NCBI GenBank assembly: GCA_030620095.1
Contig: JAUTXW010000110.1
Location: 1,211,001 to 1,275,000 of the forward strand
DNA from: Kuschelorhynchus macadamiae
Taxonomy: Eukaryota > Arthropoda > Insecta > Coleoptera > Curculionidae
Length of the DNA stretch: 64,000 nt
Direction of reading: 5' to 3'
The translations under genes and the position numbers were made by a program. Below, piece after piece: positions 1 through 12,493 of the stretch. Below the pieces are notes generated by a model. That model made no database searches, had not been told where the DNA came from, and saw only the letters and a list, made by a program, of their open reading frames with translations. Each line of letters begins with the position of its first letter. Within the stretch, counting starts at the first letter, position 1.

Positions 1-117
1 ACTTAGGGTACCATCTTGTTGTAGGTAAACATAATTATATTGGGCTAATGGAATATTTTCGAGCAGTTCTGGAATAATTTCCTTATTTAGGACGCAGGTG
101 AACAAATGATCCGTGCT

Positions 118-187
118 CAACTAAATTTGCTTTTAAACAAGCAAATATCTCAAAGTACGCAAAAATACCCAAAATGAGACACCCTGT
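118..187 (-). mobile_element. Terminal fragment of a mariner-like element (same family as 27226)
   Basis: The right edge reads ACCCAAAATGAGACACCCTG. This is the inverted form of the terminus at 27226 (ACAGGGTGTCCCATTTTGGG). The adjoining stretch at 121-154 matches 27518-27555 in inverted orientation, but about 240 bases that separate these two parts at 27 kb are missing here. It is therefore an internally deleted end of the same DD41D-type mariner family. No coding sequence remains. Confidence 0.55.
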
Positions 188-583
188 GCATATACATACA
201 AGCTCCCATTACACAATCATACAAATATATTCCGACCGACACAAAAAGACATAGTTCTAGTTACAAGTTCAAAACAAACAAGTTAAAACTGATCAAAATA
301 TTCTCTAACATTATAATATGTCGATCAAATTAAAATTTTTGTTAGTTTTATTTGTAAATTTGTTAAAAGTTTGTATATTTTTATATTAACAGGCAGATTA
401 TTGAACACATTTTTTCCATTATATATAAAGCAACTGTATTCTAGTAGGTGCTGGGATTGGCCAAGGAATATTTTGAATCTGCCTAGTATTATACGCTCTT
501 TCAGTTGTCAAATGCTTATATTTCTTAAAAACCATGTGAGCAGACTCCACAATATATAGACTTGGAACGGTCATTATTTTCTC
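188..583. other. Unassigned AT-rich sequence
   Basis: No recognisable gene, repeat unit or RNA gene is seen. The short open frame at 371-559 has no motif. Confidence 0.5.
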
Positions 584-1140
584 TTATAACGGCTTAGAAG
601 AGTCTCTTTTTCGTATGCCAAACATAAAACGTAAATATCTTTTTTGCAACACAAATGAGTTGAACAAGTAAGCACTGCACCCACCCAAGAAGTAAATCTC
701 ATACCGCAAATCAAGAGCGTAGTATGCCATTCTTACAGCATATTGTTCTAATTCATTAGCTATCATTCTTAATGCGTAGCAGTTAGAAGGCAGTGCTTTA
801 ATATGAACATTAAAATTAAAGGAATTGTCTATATAAAGTCCCAGGAACTTTACTACTGAACCAAGACCTGTCAACTGAATTGTTGATAATAATGTACATG
901 TTAAGGTTGGTATATTTGTTTTTGTTACGTTGAAAGTCAATAAATTACTGTATATACTTTACTACACCTATCTTAACACAACAGATTTGCGCCACAAAAA
1001 TCATCTATAAGTGTAAGTGTGGGACATCACAGTTAACACTGATATTATTTCAGTATTTCCTGCTTGATACAGTTAAATGCATTTGTCAAATCACAGAACA
1101 CAGTTATATGATACCGTTAAAGTATTCGTTCAAGCTTCAT
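584..1140 (-). pseudogene. Non-LTR retrotransposon reverse transcriptase relic
   Basis: Reading the minus strand from 1140, a block with VFCDLTNAFNCIKQEIL matches reverse-transcriptase motif A (F-x-D-L-x-x-A-F-D). From 940 to 584 an open frame carries the post-catalytic part: VKFLGLYIDNSFNFNVHI, the C-Y-A-L-R segment, then FVLQKRYLRFMFGIRKRD, which is the usual thumb region of Jockey/CR1-like elements. The segment that should hold the YADD catalytic box between these blocks is missing, so the copy is internally deleted. It also has stops and frame changes. The clade is inferred from general resemblance only. Confidence 0.75.
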
Positions 1141-1559
1141 AAATCTTAAAATTCGGTCCATAATCAAAAATCTGTTTTGGCAAACATAGTATTTCCCCAG
1201 ATATGTATGCACTTCGATGGTATTCTCAAGTTGAGGTTTAGATGCAAATAAATTATAATAAAGTTGTCGTATGTTGCCGTCTTTATAAAATATTAGTTTA
1301 TTAAAATTGCAAAAAGTGAAAAACTAGCGACAAGGTCTAGTCACGTTCAAAGTAAGATGAAAAGGTTACGGAAAAAACTTCCTGCACGTTCGCAAAAAAA
1401 TGTGTTATATATATTACATTTCGTTTAAAAACCGGTGTAAAGGAAAAAATTGCTTATGTATGCAAAGAAAGAAAATAAATTTGCTTTATTTTACATTTTT
1501 TTAAAAACGATGAACGTTATGGAAATAAAAATATATTTACATTTTTAATGAGCTCTGGT
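1141..1559. other. Unassigned AT-rich sequence
   Basis: No gene or clear repeat is seen. Confidence 0.4.
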
Positions 1560-2045
1560 ATTCTCGGGCTACCCTGTATAGAATATACAAAAAGAACGAA
1601 TTAGACATATTTCACCATTTGTTTTTTTTTTTAAGATATTTTCGTTTTTTTTAAGATTCATATTTCTAGGGCTACACTGTAAAAATGTTTTTATATACAA
1701 AATTATAAAGAAATTTGACCGATATTACTATTTTCTAACCATGCTGTATATAAAAAAAACAAAATTTGACGTGTTTTATTGTTTCCTAACTAAGCTAAAT
1801 GCTTCTGAAATGCAATATATCAAGTGGTATATCTATAGTAGAAAAAGATACTTGTATTTACAACCAATTAAAGAAGTTAACATATTTTGCCGTTTTTTTT
1901 TTTAATTTTCAGGGGTTTGCCTCTTGCTTTTTCGGCCAACCTGTATACTGAACAAAAATTATTTTGTATATAAAAAAATAAAATAAATTTTACGTGTTTC
2001 GCCATTTTATCGGAATATACATTTTTTTTTAAGTATATATAATTG
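1560..2045. repeat. Degenerate tandem minisatellite-like block
   Basis: A phrase of the form GGCTACCCTGTATA followed by an A/T-rich stretch and a GACGTGTTTCGCCATTTT-like stretch recurs with drift at about 1566, 1669, 1738 and 1936. Unit length varies from about 70 to 200 bases. It could also be several degraded transposon ends, since CCCTGTATA resembles mariner termini. Confidence 0.35.
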
Positions 2046-2945
2046 AAAAAATTAAAATGTTTACGCCAATGACTTCAGTGTCAGTTATCGGTTTCTCAGC
2101 ATTCTAAAAATATGATTTTTTTACGTTTTCATAACCCTTAACATAATAAAGATCTACGCTCATGACACCCAAAACCCAACCCCGTGTGCCACTGACCTAG
2201 ACTATTTTTCGGTAAACATTAAAACCAATCGGTTTGAACGTTTTTAAATTCTCTTTCGATAATATTTCTTAAATGTCTGTTTCGACGCCACTGTTTCTTT
2301 AACGAGAATTTTTTTATATCACACAAAGATTCTTTATTTAATTTGTAACAAAAACTTTTTTGATTTTTTTACAAATAAATGCCTTTTTTGAAATATTAAC
2401 TATAAGTTATGATATAGGTAAGGATAAAATTTTAATTTATTTTATCGTTCAATTAATCAAAATTGTAAGTTGCCGTTATTTCCCAAACAATACGTTTTTT
2501 TAAAAAATGTAAACTTTAGCTATGTATTACAAAGTAAATGACGATGACATATTTTTAAAAAAGTCAGCTCCTTGGAACATAAAAATTAAATAAAAGGACG
2601 TGAATATATCGGTCATTGTTTAAATTAAAATGGTATAAGTTGACTGAAAAAAAGAACACACTGTTTTTTTTTGTTGGTGTTTAGTGGACAACATGGAACT
2701 GTTTTACAAGGTCTTATTTAATATCACTTTCCTGCCTGCTATATACAGTTTGTATAATATCTATCTGTCCAGATTATTTATGTCATTCATAGTAAGTCGA
2801 TTCTGAGCTACCTGTGCCTACTCAATCAGCATGAAATTTATTTAGTCAACTATTTACTAATTATTATTAAACGTTTTTCATTCAAAAAGTTTCTTTTTGT
2901 ATTAGTTATTGTAAATTCTAACCGAATAAATTTCTTTCATAAAAA
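2046..2945. other. Unassigned AT-rich sequence
   Basis: No open frame with a recognisable domain and no clear repeat is seen. Confidence 0.4.
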
Positions 2946-2946
2946 A

Positions 2947-3953
2947 TCGGTAAATTTCCTTTACCTGGAACTTCTCTCGTTATGAATCTTTGCTTTCATT
3001 AGGAATAGTGAAGTGTTACCCGATTTAGTTCAGTACATAGTCATTTAGTAACACATATATAATGTCTTTTAAAACATTTTTATTCGCCGCCATTTTGTTA
3101 GATTATATTGGATTTCTACCAATATTTTACCAGTTTCTATTTTGGCAATAATTTAAAATAAATCCAATAAGTAATTTTCACATTAACACACACCGCCATT
3201 GTGTTACATCATGTTGCATTCATACCAGTTTATTCCTAAATCGTATTTAATTTTTCTGCAAAATTTAAAGCCAATTTATAAAGATTTTATTGGTTTTTTA
3301 CCAAAATATTACCAGGACATAAGGTCATTCCCATATGACCCTTAAGTTTTGATCAAAATTTAAAGTCACTCATAAACAGTTCTTAAGCTATGCCGTAAAC
3401 TGACAGAGAGACAAACCGGCAGACGGACCGACGGAATTGATAAAACATATTTTTTGGCATCTATTATAAATATTTTAATGAGCCGCACTTTTGTTCCGGT
3501 ATCTTGGATTAGTACCACGGTTTTACTAGTGCTTCTGTGTACCACAATTATTTATGGCACAGAATTTGAAATCAGTCCATTAAGTAGTATTTCAGGCTGA
3601 AATTTTAAATATTTTACTAAGCCGCGATTTTGTTTCGCGCATTCCTACATAATACTTGAATTTTGTGCAAAATTTGAGACAAATTGTATAAGTAGTTTTT
3701 TAGTAAAAATTTTTTTAAAATTTCACCAAGCCGCCAATTTGTTTTGTCGTATTGGATTTTTACCAAAATATTACCAGGTCATCACCCACATGACCCTTAA
3801 TTTTTACCAAAATTTGAAGTCAATCGGGTAAGTAGTTTTTTAGCTATGCCGCAAAGAGACAGACCGACAGACAGACAGAGTAAAGATTTGAAAAAATCTC
3901 GGTGGGTGATTTTTTTACGGTTACAATAATTCGCTCTTACGAGGGAAGTAAAA
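2947..3953 (+). repeat. R1 repeat, copy 1 (GACA-tract interspersed repeat)
   Basis: The copy starts with a phrase ending GGAACTTCTCTCGTTATGA and ends with CTCTTACGAGGGAAGTAAA. The two ends are imperfect inverted versions of each other. Inside, a module beginning GCCGCCATTTTGTT recurs near 3088, 3192, 3480, 3622 and 3732. One module carries the sequence AGTAGTTTTTTAGCTATGCC followed by a short GACA tract near 3860-3880. The same modules occur in copies 2 and 3 and in several fragments. No protein is encoded; the element is probably non-autonomous, and its mobility class is not known. Confidence 0.7.
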
Positions 3954-4794
3954 ACATTCATTACAAGAAAAGATAGAGATAAAGACGATTTGCCAATGTT
4001 TAATAATATGGCTCTGCTAAACAATAAAACAATTTGCCTCAAGCATTCACAAGACAAATAATGATGGTTATAAGATTTAGTAAAACTTTTATATGCAAAG
4101 AAAATAAATGAACAGGTAGCGAATTATACTACCTACAGTCGACTAAAAAATAAGTAGAATTAAATAGAAAATTTGATTTAATAACGTCTACTACTATCGA
4201 CCAAAAAAACTAACGATCGAAATATTTCTTCGTTAATGACCACCGTATCCCATACGCACAATTTCGTGGTGCCATTGACATTGGATACCTATGTAGGTCA
4301 TATTTGCTTGTGATTAACTGGGGCATCTTTAATTAGCAATTAAATTTGCTAATTGATACCGGACTGCTTAATGTACATAATATTAGTATTAATTAACGTT
4401 TAACAAAAATGGCGCTTATCTATTTCAGATGTCCAAGGCTTTTTCCGAAAGTGTTTAGATCTTCCTACATTTAGAGCTTTGTACCGTCTTTTTACTGTTA
4501 AATATATCTTATGGCTTTTGGAGATCATTAGGCATATTTAGCAGTTACACGAACATCTGGTGCTGTTTTTTTTATTTATTTTTAAGTTACATTTACAATG
4601 GCAAAAATAGAATATTCTTTATTTCTGTAATGCGAAAAGAAGTGGACCTTTATATTCATAACACTTAGGTTCCTTACATATTGCTATGGAAATATCATTT
4701 AACCCTGGCCATTAACAAGCCTTTTCATAGAAAACAATTGATGACATTATTTCCTGAACCTTTGGATATTTTAAACTCACATAAAAAAATTCGA
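3954..4794. other. Unassigned sequence between R1 copy 1 and a LINE relic
   Basis: No recognisable domain or repeat is seen. It may include decayed 5' parts of the LINE that becomes readable at 4795. Confidence 0.35.
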
Positions 4795-5156
4795 TATTTT
4801 TTGGTGTGAAATGGACATTAATGTAAATAAATCTAAATTATTATTATTTGGTCCAAAAAATTCACTCATGAAAGTCGTTCGTTTCGTTAGTTCAATGAGA
4901 AATCTTGGTGTTATTTTTGATCAAAATTTAAATTTTAATTATCATATAAAAAATCGTTAAAAATACATATTTTTTACTAAGAATTTTTATACAATTTTAA
5001 AGATTTTTTAAATACTAACACTAAACTAAAACTTTTTGATGCTCTCCAATTTTTAATACATTTAAATTAACTAAATCAGAATTTAGACGCGAAATCCACT
5101 TATCTTTTGTTATTCAAAAAATAATTTTAAACAAATTTCCTAATTATTTATACACA
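4795..5156 (+). pseudogene. Non-LTR retrotransposon RT relic, 5' part (interrupted by R1)
   Basis: The reading INVNKSKLLLFGPKNS followed by MRNLGVIFDQNLNFNYHI is the segment just after the catalytic box of Jockey/CR1-like reverse transcriptases. Later residues around 5140 (NKFPNYLY) look like the start of the C-terminal region. The frame then stops abruptly at the R1 insertion, and the coding resemblance resumes at 7055 with the C-terminal tail. Several frame changes and stops are present. Confidence 0.65.
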
Positions 5157-7053
5157 AAAATCGGTAACTTTACTTTACCCGGAAGTTCCCTCGTTATAAT
5201 TCTTTTCCATTTTTTGCTTTGTTCCATCATATTAGATTCCTACCAATATTTTACCACTTTCTACCTATGCTATACTTGATTTTTGTAGTTGTTAAATTAA
5301 ATGTGACATTTTCACATTTAATTTTTCTGCAAGATTTAAAGTCAATTGAACAAGATTTTTTTACATTCATTTTTTAAAAATTTTATTTGGTCGCTATTTT
5401 GTTTCGCTATTTTAAAGTCGTAAATTTGTAGTTATCATGTTATCTCTATATCACACTTAATTCTTGCACAAAAATTGAAATTAATTTAATAAATAATATT
5501 TTCAGGCTGATTTTTAAATATTTTGTTAAGCCGCTATTTTGTTTTGCTATCTTGGATTTATATCAAAATGTTACCAGGTCATTCCTATATAATATTTGAT
5601 TTTTGTGCAAAATTTAAGGTAAATTGGATAATTAGTCTCTTTATAATAATATTTGTTTTAGATTTTTAAACGATCCTCTTGTTGTTATGTTAGAGTGGTG
5701 TATTATTTGGGGTTAGGATCCAGTAAAAAAAAAAGTTTTTTTTAAATTGTCGACGTTTGGCCACTTTATTGTTACATCCTCAGGACACATATAGATTCTA
5801 TATCCTGCTTGAAACCAATTTTGTATAGTCTTTACCTACTCCGTTCGTCCGCAGATATTTCCTAACCCCAAATAATACACCACTCTAACATAACAACAAG
5901 ATGATCGTTAACGAAAACCATTTAGAAACTTAATATCTGGGAAACATCTTTAGACCAATGGAGTAGGTAAAGACTGATAATATGGATTTCATGCAGGATA
6001 TAAAATCTATGTGTCCCGAGGATGTAACATTAAAGTTGCGAAACGTCGACAATTTAAAAAAAAAAGACTTTTTTTCTTTACTGGATCCTAACCCCAAATA
6101 ATACACCACTCTAACATAATAACAAGAGGATCGTTAACGAAAACCATTTAGAAATTAATATCTGGGAAATATCTGCGGACAAACGGAGCAGGTAAAGACT
6201 GATAATATGGGTTTTATGCAGGATATAGAATCTCTTTATGTGTCCTGAGGATGCAACAATAACGTTGCCAAACTTGGACAATTTAAAAAAAGGATTTTTT
6301 TAAATTGTATTTATACCAAAATATTATAGATCATACCATATGATCCTTAATTTTGTATCAAAAGTTGAAGACAATCAGGTAAGTAGTCTTTAAGCTATGC
6401 TGCGAACTGGCAGGCAGCAGACAGACAGACAGATCGACAGATGGACCGAGGGAATTGATAAAGCATATTTTTTTACATCTAGGGACCCTAAAACGTAAAG
6501 ATATGTAAAACCTGAGAGGGTGATCCTTTCATGGTTACGAACATTTTATTTGGCCGTAATTTTGTTCGGCCATCTTGAATTAGTACCACAATTTTACTAG
6601 TTGATTGCGATACCACATATAGTTATGGCAAACAATTTGACATAAAACCATTAAACAGATTTTTCATGCCGAATTTTTAAATATTTTATCAAGCCCCCAT
6701 TTTGTTCCGCCATCTTGGATTCTTACCAAAATGTTACAAGTTGATTCCAACATAATACTTGATGTTTGTGCAAAATTTGAGATAAATTGGATAAGCAGCT
6801 TTTTAATAATGTTTTTAACATTTCACTAGGTCGCCCTTGTGTTTCGCCATATTGGATTTTTACAAAAATGTTAGTCGTGCAACCTCATATGACCCTCAAT
6901 TTTTAATCAAAATTTGAAGTCAATCGAGTAAGTAGTTTTTTTAGTTATGCCGTGTATAGACAGACAGACAGACCGACGAAATTGAGAAATCAGTGTTTCT
7001 CGGAGGGCGATTTTTTCACGATTACAATACTTCCCTTTTACGAGGGAAGTAAA
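5157..7053 (+). repeat. R1 repeat, copy 2, inserted in a LINE relic
   Basis: The left end reads TTTACCCGGAAGTTCCCTCG and the right end reads ACTTCCCTTTTACGAGGGAA followed by GTAAA. GCCGCCATTTTG-type modules start near 5391, 5532, 6553, 6694 and 6831, and GACA tracts sit near 6420 and 6960. A separate composite repeat (5668-6300) is nested inside. Because the LINE coding signal stops at 5156 and resumes at 7055, the outer borders of this copy are fixed to within a few bases. Confidence 0.7.
5668..6300. repeat. Nested Penelope-like terminal units: one inverted, two tandem
   Basis: A unit of about 225 bases (from AACCCCAAATAATACACCAC to TTTACTGGATCCT) occurs inverted at about 5668-5862, then directly at about 5863-6087 and 6088-6300. 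Each unit holds a phrase like TCCTGAGGATGTAAC, a short spacer, and GTTGCGAAACGTCGAC. This resembles the hammerhead core CUGANGA, stem II, GAAA that is known in the pseudo-LTRs of Penelope-like elements. All three copies carry substitutions in the core. Tandem plus inverted units are also typical of that class. A fourth fragment lies at 40891. Confidence 0.55.
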
Positions 7054-7054
7054 A

Positions 7055-7330
7055 GTTCAATTTCGAAATAATATTCATAATTTAAATACTAGAAATCAAA
7101 ATACCTTGGAAATTCCTGTTTATCAAAAAGAAAAATATAAATCATCTTTTAAGTATATATGTTCTATAATTAATAACATTCCTTATGAAATAAAAAAATC
7201 TCAAAGAAGAATCATTTAAAAAACATGTCAAACGTGAGGTAGGATTCGAAGACTGATTACTATGCCATCTAGTAGGTTACCTTTTATCTGATTTTAGTTA
7301 GTTTCTATGTAGATAATTTTAAATTGGAAT
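7055..7330 (+). pseudogene. Non-LTR retrotransposon C-terminal tail (continuation of 4795-5156)
   Basis: The reading NIHNLNTRNQNTLEIPVYQ followed by SIINNIPYEIKKS and SFKKHVK resembles the C-terminal tail of Jockey/CR1-like polyproteins (HNLNTRN, a YNSLP-like block and a basic FKK end). It continues the relic split by R1 copy 2. A 3' untranslated stretch follows and ends in A-rich sequence near 7365-7385. Confidence 0.6.
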
Positions 7331-7612
7331 ATTTTTATTTTCATTTATATGTATTACCTGGCACAAATAAATAATTTAAAAATACCTTTTTTCTTTTTCG
7401 ATCAATTTCATTATTTTTTTTACAATTGTGTAATACAATTAATTAAGTTTTCTACATGTCAGGTCATTTTATACATACATATAATACCTTAAATTCAAAA
7501 TACCCTGTATAATAGCGTTATATTTTATTTCGACTCGTATTCACTAAAAGAAGTTAAAATTTAGACCAGGTCTGTCTTGACGGTTATATGTTTAAGATTA
7601 CATATACAACGA

Positions 7613-7636
7613 GGAACCAATAAAATTATTGGTTCC
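7613..7636. repeat. Perfect short palindrome
   Basis: GGAACCAATAA and TTATTGGTTCC form an 11-bp perfect stem separated by two bases. Nothing else in 7331-7958 is recognised. It could be a small regulatory hairpin or chance. Confidence 0.4.
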
Positions 7637-7958
7637 ATAACATAACTGGCGAGCTAAGAGTTTTGTCATAATGTTACTTTAATTGCTTATCAGAGCTTAA
7701 TGAGCTGAAAATTCCACAGAATTTTTAAACTAGGATTTTAAAATAGGGGTCGTAATACACTTAATTAAAAACAAAAAGATCAATAAGACCGGTAAAAAAA
7801 ATAAAAACTTATTGCGTATCAAAAATAACTGAAAATTTTACTATTCGTCTTTTGTTGTCCAGGTCTAATTGAGGGAAAGCAAAATGAGTTTTGGTACATC
7901 AAATTTGTTCTGCTCTATTTTATTTATTTAGCTTATAAAAGACAGTTTCCTTACTTAC

Positions 7959-8166
7959 CTGAGGAACATGTCCATAAGGGTGAGCATCTCATCATCTTTT
8001 TCGAATAAAAACCAATTTGATGTCTCGAAAAAATATTGTAACGCCTCGGTATCCTTAACGGGCACATCTAAAGTTTTTATTCCGTTTTTATTTTTAAGCT
8101 TACATCTAGTTTTTTTAGGAAGTTTCATATATTTTAGACTATACTTCATGTTGTATGTCATATTTT
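7959..8166 (-). CDS. Putative internal exon of an unrecognised host gene
   Basis: On the minus strand an open frame runs from a plausible acceptor (GATTTCTACAG ending at 8167) to a consensus donor (CTCAG then GTAAGT at 7958). The peptide has a basic start with MKLPKKTRCKLKNKNG and an acidic end with FEKDDEMLTLMDMFLR. Its amino-acid composition looks more like a real protein than do nearby random frames. I do not recognise the family. The phase is 1 at the start and 2 at the end. It could belong to the same gene as the exon at 14807-14545, but their phases do not join directly, so at least one more exon would be needed. A chance frame with a good donor is the alternative. Confidence 0.4.
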
Positions 8167-9560
8167 CTGTAGAAATCAGCATATACCATACAGTGAGTTT
8201 TAGATTCAATATTTACTTTTATTTATATTATTATTATTATTATTAATATTATCATAACTATTACGATTACGTGCTGCTTCATGTAGTTATGATAGTATAC
8301 TGTAAGGTTCAATATTACTAATTCTGTGTTTACTAAATGCAACTCTGCCTTAAAGACAATAAAATGTTTATGATAAAAAAATAACATTATTTTACAAATA
8401 ATACAAATGATTGTATAGAAATGTTTGACATGTATTTAAGTAGTCCTAATTAAAACTGAATATAAATGAAAGTGAAATAGGTAAAAACTGAAATATTAAA
8501 TATTTAATGAAGTAGGCATATAAATCAATATAAATTGAAAAAGCTTAAAATAAAAAAAAACTTGAAAAAGATAATTAAAGAGAACAAGAATAGTATACAG
8601 AACAAATGAACGTATACCAAATAAAATAAATTTTAGTGCTTGTAATTATTGTATATGATTGCATCTTATAAAATGCTCTAACTTTTATGATGTTTTTTCA
8701 ATCGTTGAACATGTAAAATGCTATAAATTAAAAAAAGTTTTATTTATATTAAAATGACTTATTTTCTTTTCAATTCGTTTTATTTCTTGTAGCTATTTAA
8801 TTCTTGCGGACGAATATTGAAAATTTTGATATTATAATAATACTGTCCACTTGTAACTAGATTTTTTTTATGCATTATATATCAACGTTCACTTGTCATT
8901 CATATTGAAGGCCGTCATGCTTTTTTATTGTTCCGAATATTTAGACAGTCGTTATACCTATTTGAAAAGTAAAAAATCTAGAAGCAAGGAATTTTTATTA
9001 AACAAGATAAAATATTTTGATTGATCCTTAAGACACATCTAGAAGCAATTATAATTAGGTACTTAAACATTCAAAACATAGTATCTTATTGTTTAATTTA
9101 ATTTAAACCCACTGTATATACACATATTAAACAGATAATATAAATAGATTTTTTTAAAATCACAAAACCAATACAAAATTAAATTCACAGAAGTCGTAGC
9201 TACGTCACCTGTCATAAACTTTATTCGCGACAACGAAAACAACACTAGCATTTTTCCCGTAAATCGTTCTTTCCTTACCAAAAACATAAACACAGACTAA
9301 ACCAGAAAATATTGTTTATTTTATATGTCGAAACTATAATTTCTCGTTAAAAATCTAAAAATTACATATTAGAACAATGATGTTGCGCAAAAAAATAATT
9401 CTTGCCGATGATGGGTAATTTTCCATTGCCACAACTTGCATTTATAGAAAACTTTAACGGAATTTGTAAGGTTTAATTAAGTTGTTCCAATATGTTGGTC
9501 AAGTTCATCAATTTCTTCACCAATTAATTAAACAATGATTAATACCAAAAATTCGTAATA
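8167..9560. other. Unassigned, very AT-rich; intron if the neighbouring exon is real
   Basis: It contains a short ATT-triplet run near 8226-8243 and otherwise no recognisable gene or repeat. Confidence 0.4.
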
Positions 9561-9990
9561 GGAAGAAAGTATTGGAATCGTGAAAAAATCATCTTTTGAG
9601 ATTTTTTCAGATCTTCACGTTTTAGGATCCCTCGATACAGAAAAATCTGTTTTCTCAATTATGTCGTTCTCTCTGTCGGTTTGTCTGTTTGGTCGCGGCA
9701 TAGCAAAAAACTACTACTACCAACTGATCAAAATTATGGAGATGACATGGTAACATTTTGGTAAAAATCAAATGGGGCCGAGCAAAATAGTGGTCTAATA
9801 AAATGTCAAAAAATTATTTCGAAAAAACGGCTTATCCAATTTACCTCAAAATTTTGCACACACATAAAATGTGACATAGGACTAAATTGGCGGCCTAATT
9901 GAATGTTCAATATGAAAATATCAGAATCAAAAAACTACTTAACCAATCGAGAAATTTTGCACAATAAATCCCAGTGTGAAACAGGGGTGC
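9561..9990 (-). repeat. R1 repeat fragment, inverted
   Basis: Read on the minus strand, this has the R1 right end (GATTTTTTCACGATTCCAAT), the short GACA tract with GCTATGCCGCGACC, and the ACCATGTCATC and CTAATAAAATG modules in the R1 order. The left part of the repeat is missing. Confidence 0.65.
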
Positions 9991-10035
9991 ACTGGTAAAA
10001 TGTTGTTAATCCTATATGAGAAAATGCCATTACAG

Positions 10036-10755
<720 letters not shown>

Positions 10756-10889
10756 TATTGACTTAACTAGCAGCAATATAACAAGAACAAGACAAAACAA
10801 AAAACACAATTAATTAATAACATAAACACAACAACAAACAAATAATTAAATAACAAACGAAACGATAGGTATTGTACTAATTACGGATT

Positions 10890-12493
10890 TAATATTGCGT
10901 AGGTCTACCACATTTGTTAATATCTTTTTGCACCTACGATGCATTGATCATACCAATTTACGAATAAAGTCTCTGGGCACATTATTCCAATCTTCCTCGA
11001 TGACAACTTCTAACGCCTGAAGGTTTTCAGGAGGATTATCGCGACTTCTTATATTTAATTTTAGATAGCTCCAGACATGTTCGATAATGTTTAGATCTGG
11101 CGACTTTGGTCATAATCCGAGTTGTTGGAACAGATCTGTTATAATACGGGCTTTATGAGGGCGCGCATTATCTTGAATTTATAGAAATTCGTTTCCATAA
11201 TCCATAGCAAATGGGGCCATAAAATTTTTAATTATTCTTGCATAAACTTCCGCATTGACTGTCTCGTTTGTCAAAAATAAGTCAGTCATTCCGTTAAAGT
11301 CTACTCCACCCCATATGTTAACACCCCCGTCTCCGAAAGCCTTTTCTTCTGCCATGTTGTGTTCAGCATACCGTTCGACCCTTTCCCGCCATACTCTTAT
11401 TCTTCCCATCATTTTTGTACAAATTTACCCTGCTTTCATCTGTAAACATACAGTGGACCAAAAATCGACGATTAAACATAAGGGCGAAAGAGAGCAGGGC
11501 ATTTAGATTCAAAATATCCCTGTATGTGGTTTTATCCCATTGCCAATGATTAAAAAGATTCTAATTTTGGTATTTTTTAATAAAATTGAATATTACATAC
11601 ACTAAAAAAGTTACGTTAAAAAACGAACAATCTGTAGATTTTTCAAAAAATTATTATGCTCATTTCGTAGCCACTGATCACCGTATATCAGGTGTCAAAT
11701 TTAAATAATTTATCTGTAAACATGTGCACAGAGTGAAAAAAAATTTGGATTTTTTTAAGCTTTGACCCTCTGTATATTAGAAGAAATGCCCCGCACAAAA
11801 AAATATAATGAAACTCCTATTTATTTTGCTCAAAGAATAAGTGATTAATGGATTGGACCTCTTATTCGCGGACACCCTGTATAACAAACAAGTGTTAACA
11901 GGATTGTTAAGAAACTATCAAAAATAAGGATGTAAAAAGATGGTTTCAGCGAATTGTAATACGATAAAGCGATTGATGTAGCAGGAGTAGGAAAACAGAT
12001 TTTAAAATCCATTTACATCGAGATTGCGCGTGCAATGCAAGCAAGCTGGTACAATTTGCATTGCATGGTGCCGATTTAAAGCAGGCATGTTATGTAAAGG
12101 CGCTTTTAGCTTATTATGTCTTTGCATTTAAAATTATGGTCTTTTACTAACCTTAAACCGTTCTGCCGTAGAACTCGATCAATTGTATTTTCACTTACAT
12201 TAATCCATGATTTCTTAATTTCATTTGTTACTTATTATTGGATTATTTTGTACACTACGAACCAAATTTCTCTCGACATTACCATTTATTTTGACAGCAA
12301 CACCTCCTCCATGTCTATACTCATGTAAACCATTTAGCTCAATTCTTTTTGATAAGCATACAATGGTACTTCGGCTTACATTGTATAAATTTGCAACTTC
12401 AACCTTTGACTTTCCTTCTTCTAGCAATCGAATACAATTATTTCTTTCTACAGTGGAAAGCCTGGGCGTTTTGAAATACAGATTTTTTCTCAC
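10890..12493 (-). pseudogene. Tc1-like transposase (DD34E type), disrupted
   Basis: Read from 12493 downwards, the N-terminal helix-turn-helix part has STVERNNCIRLLEEGKSKVE and VSRSTIVCLSKRI. It is followed by NRHHAMQ near 12070, then after a gap the first catalytic Asp in FTDESRVNLY (about 11440). The block RVWRERVERYAEHN and GDGGVNIWGGV follow in another frame. The second catalytic Asp is in IQDNARPHKARI (about 11180), and the Glu is in SPDLNIIEHVW (about 11085). The tail ends near 10890. Only 29 residues separate the second Asp and the Glu, against 34 in the family, so about five codons were lost. At least two stops, a frameshift and an insertion of several hundred bases (about 11480-11890) inactivate it. 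Terminal inverted repeats were not identified. Confidence 0.85.
11480..11890. mobile_element. Sequence interrupting the Tc1-like transposase
   Basis: The transposase reading breaks between NRHHAMQ with its following residues (near 12010) and the catalytic FTDESR block (near 11440), where family members have only about 15 residues. The intervening sequence has no coding match. It is bounded by CCCTGTATGTGG at 11512 and GGACACCCTGTATAAC at 11872, which recall mariner-type ends. Exact borders and family are not established. Confidence 0.4.

Noticed and set aside
11255..11506. Plus-strand frame opposite the Tc1 gene
   Set aside because: It is an antisense shadow of the transposase. The same judgement applies to 12225-12596, 15334-15627, 31783-31992 and 32438-32647.
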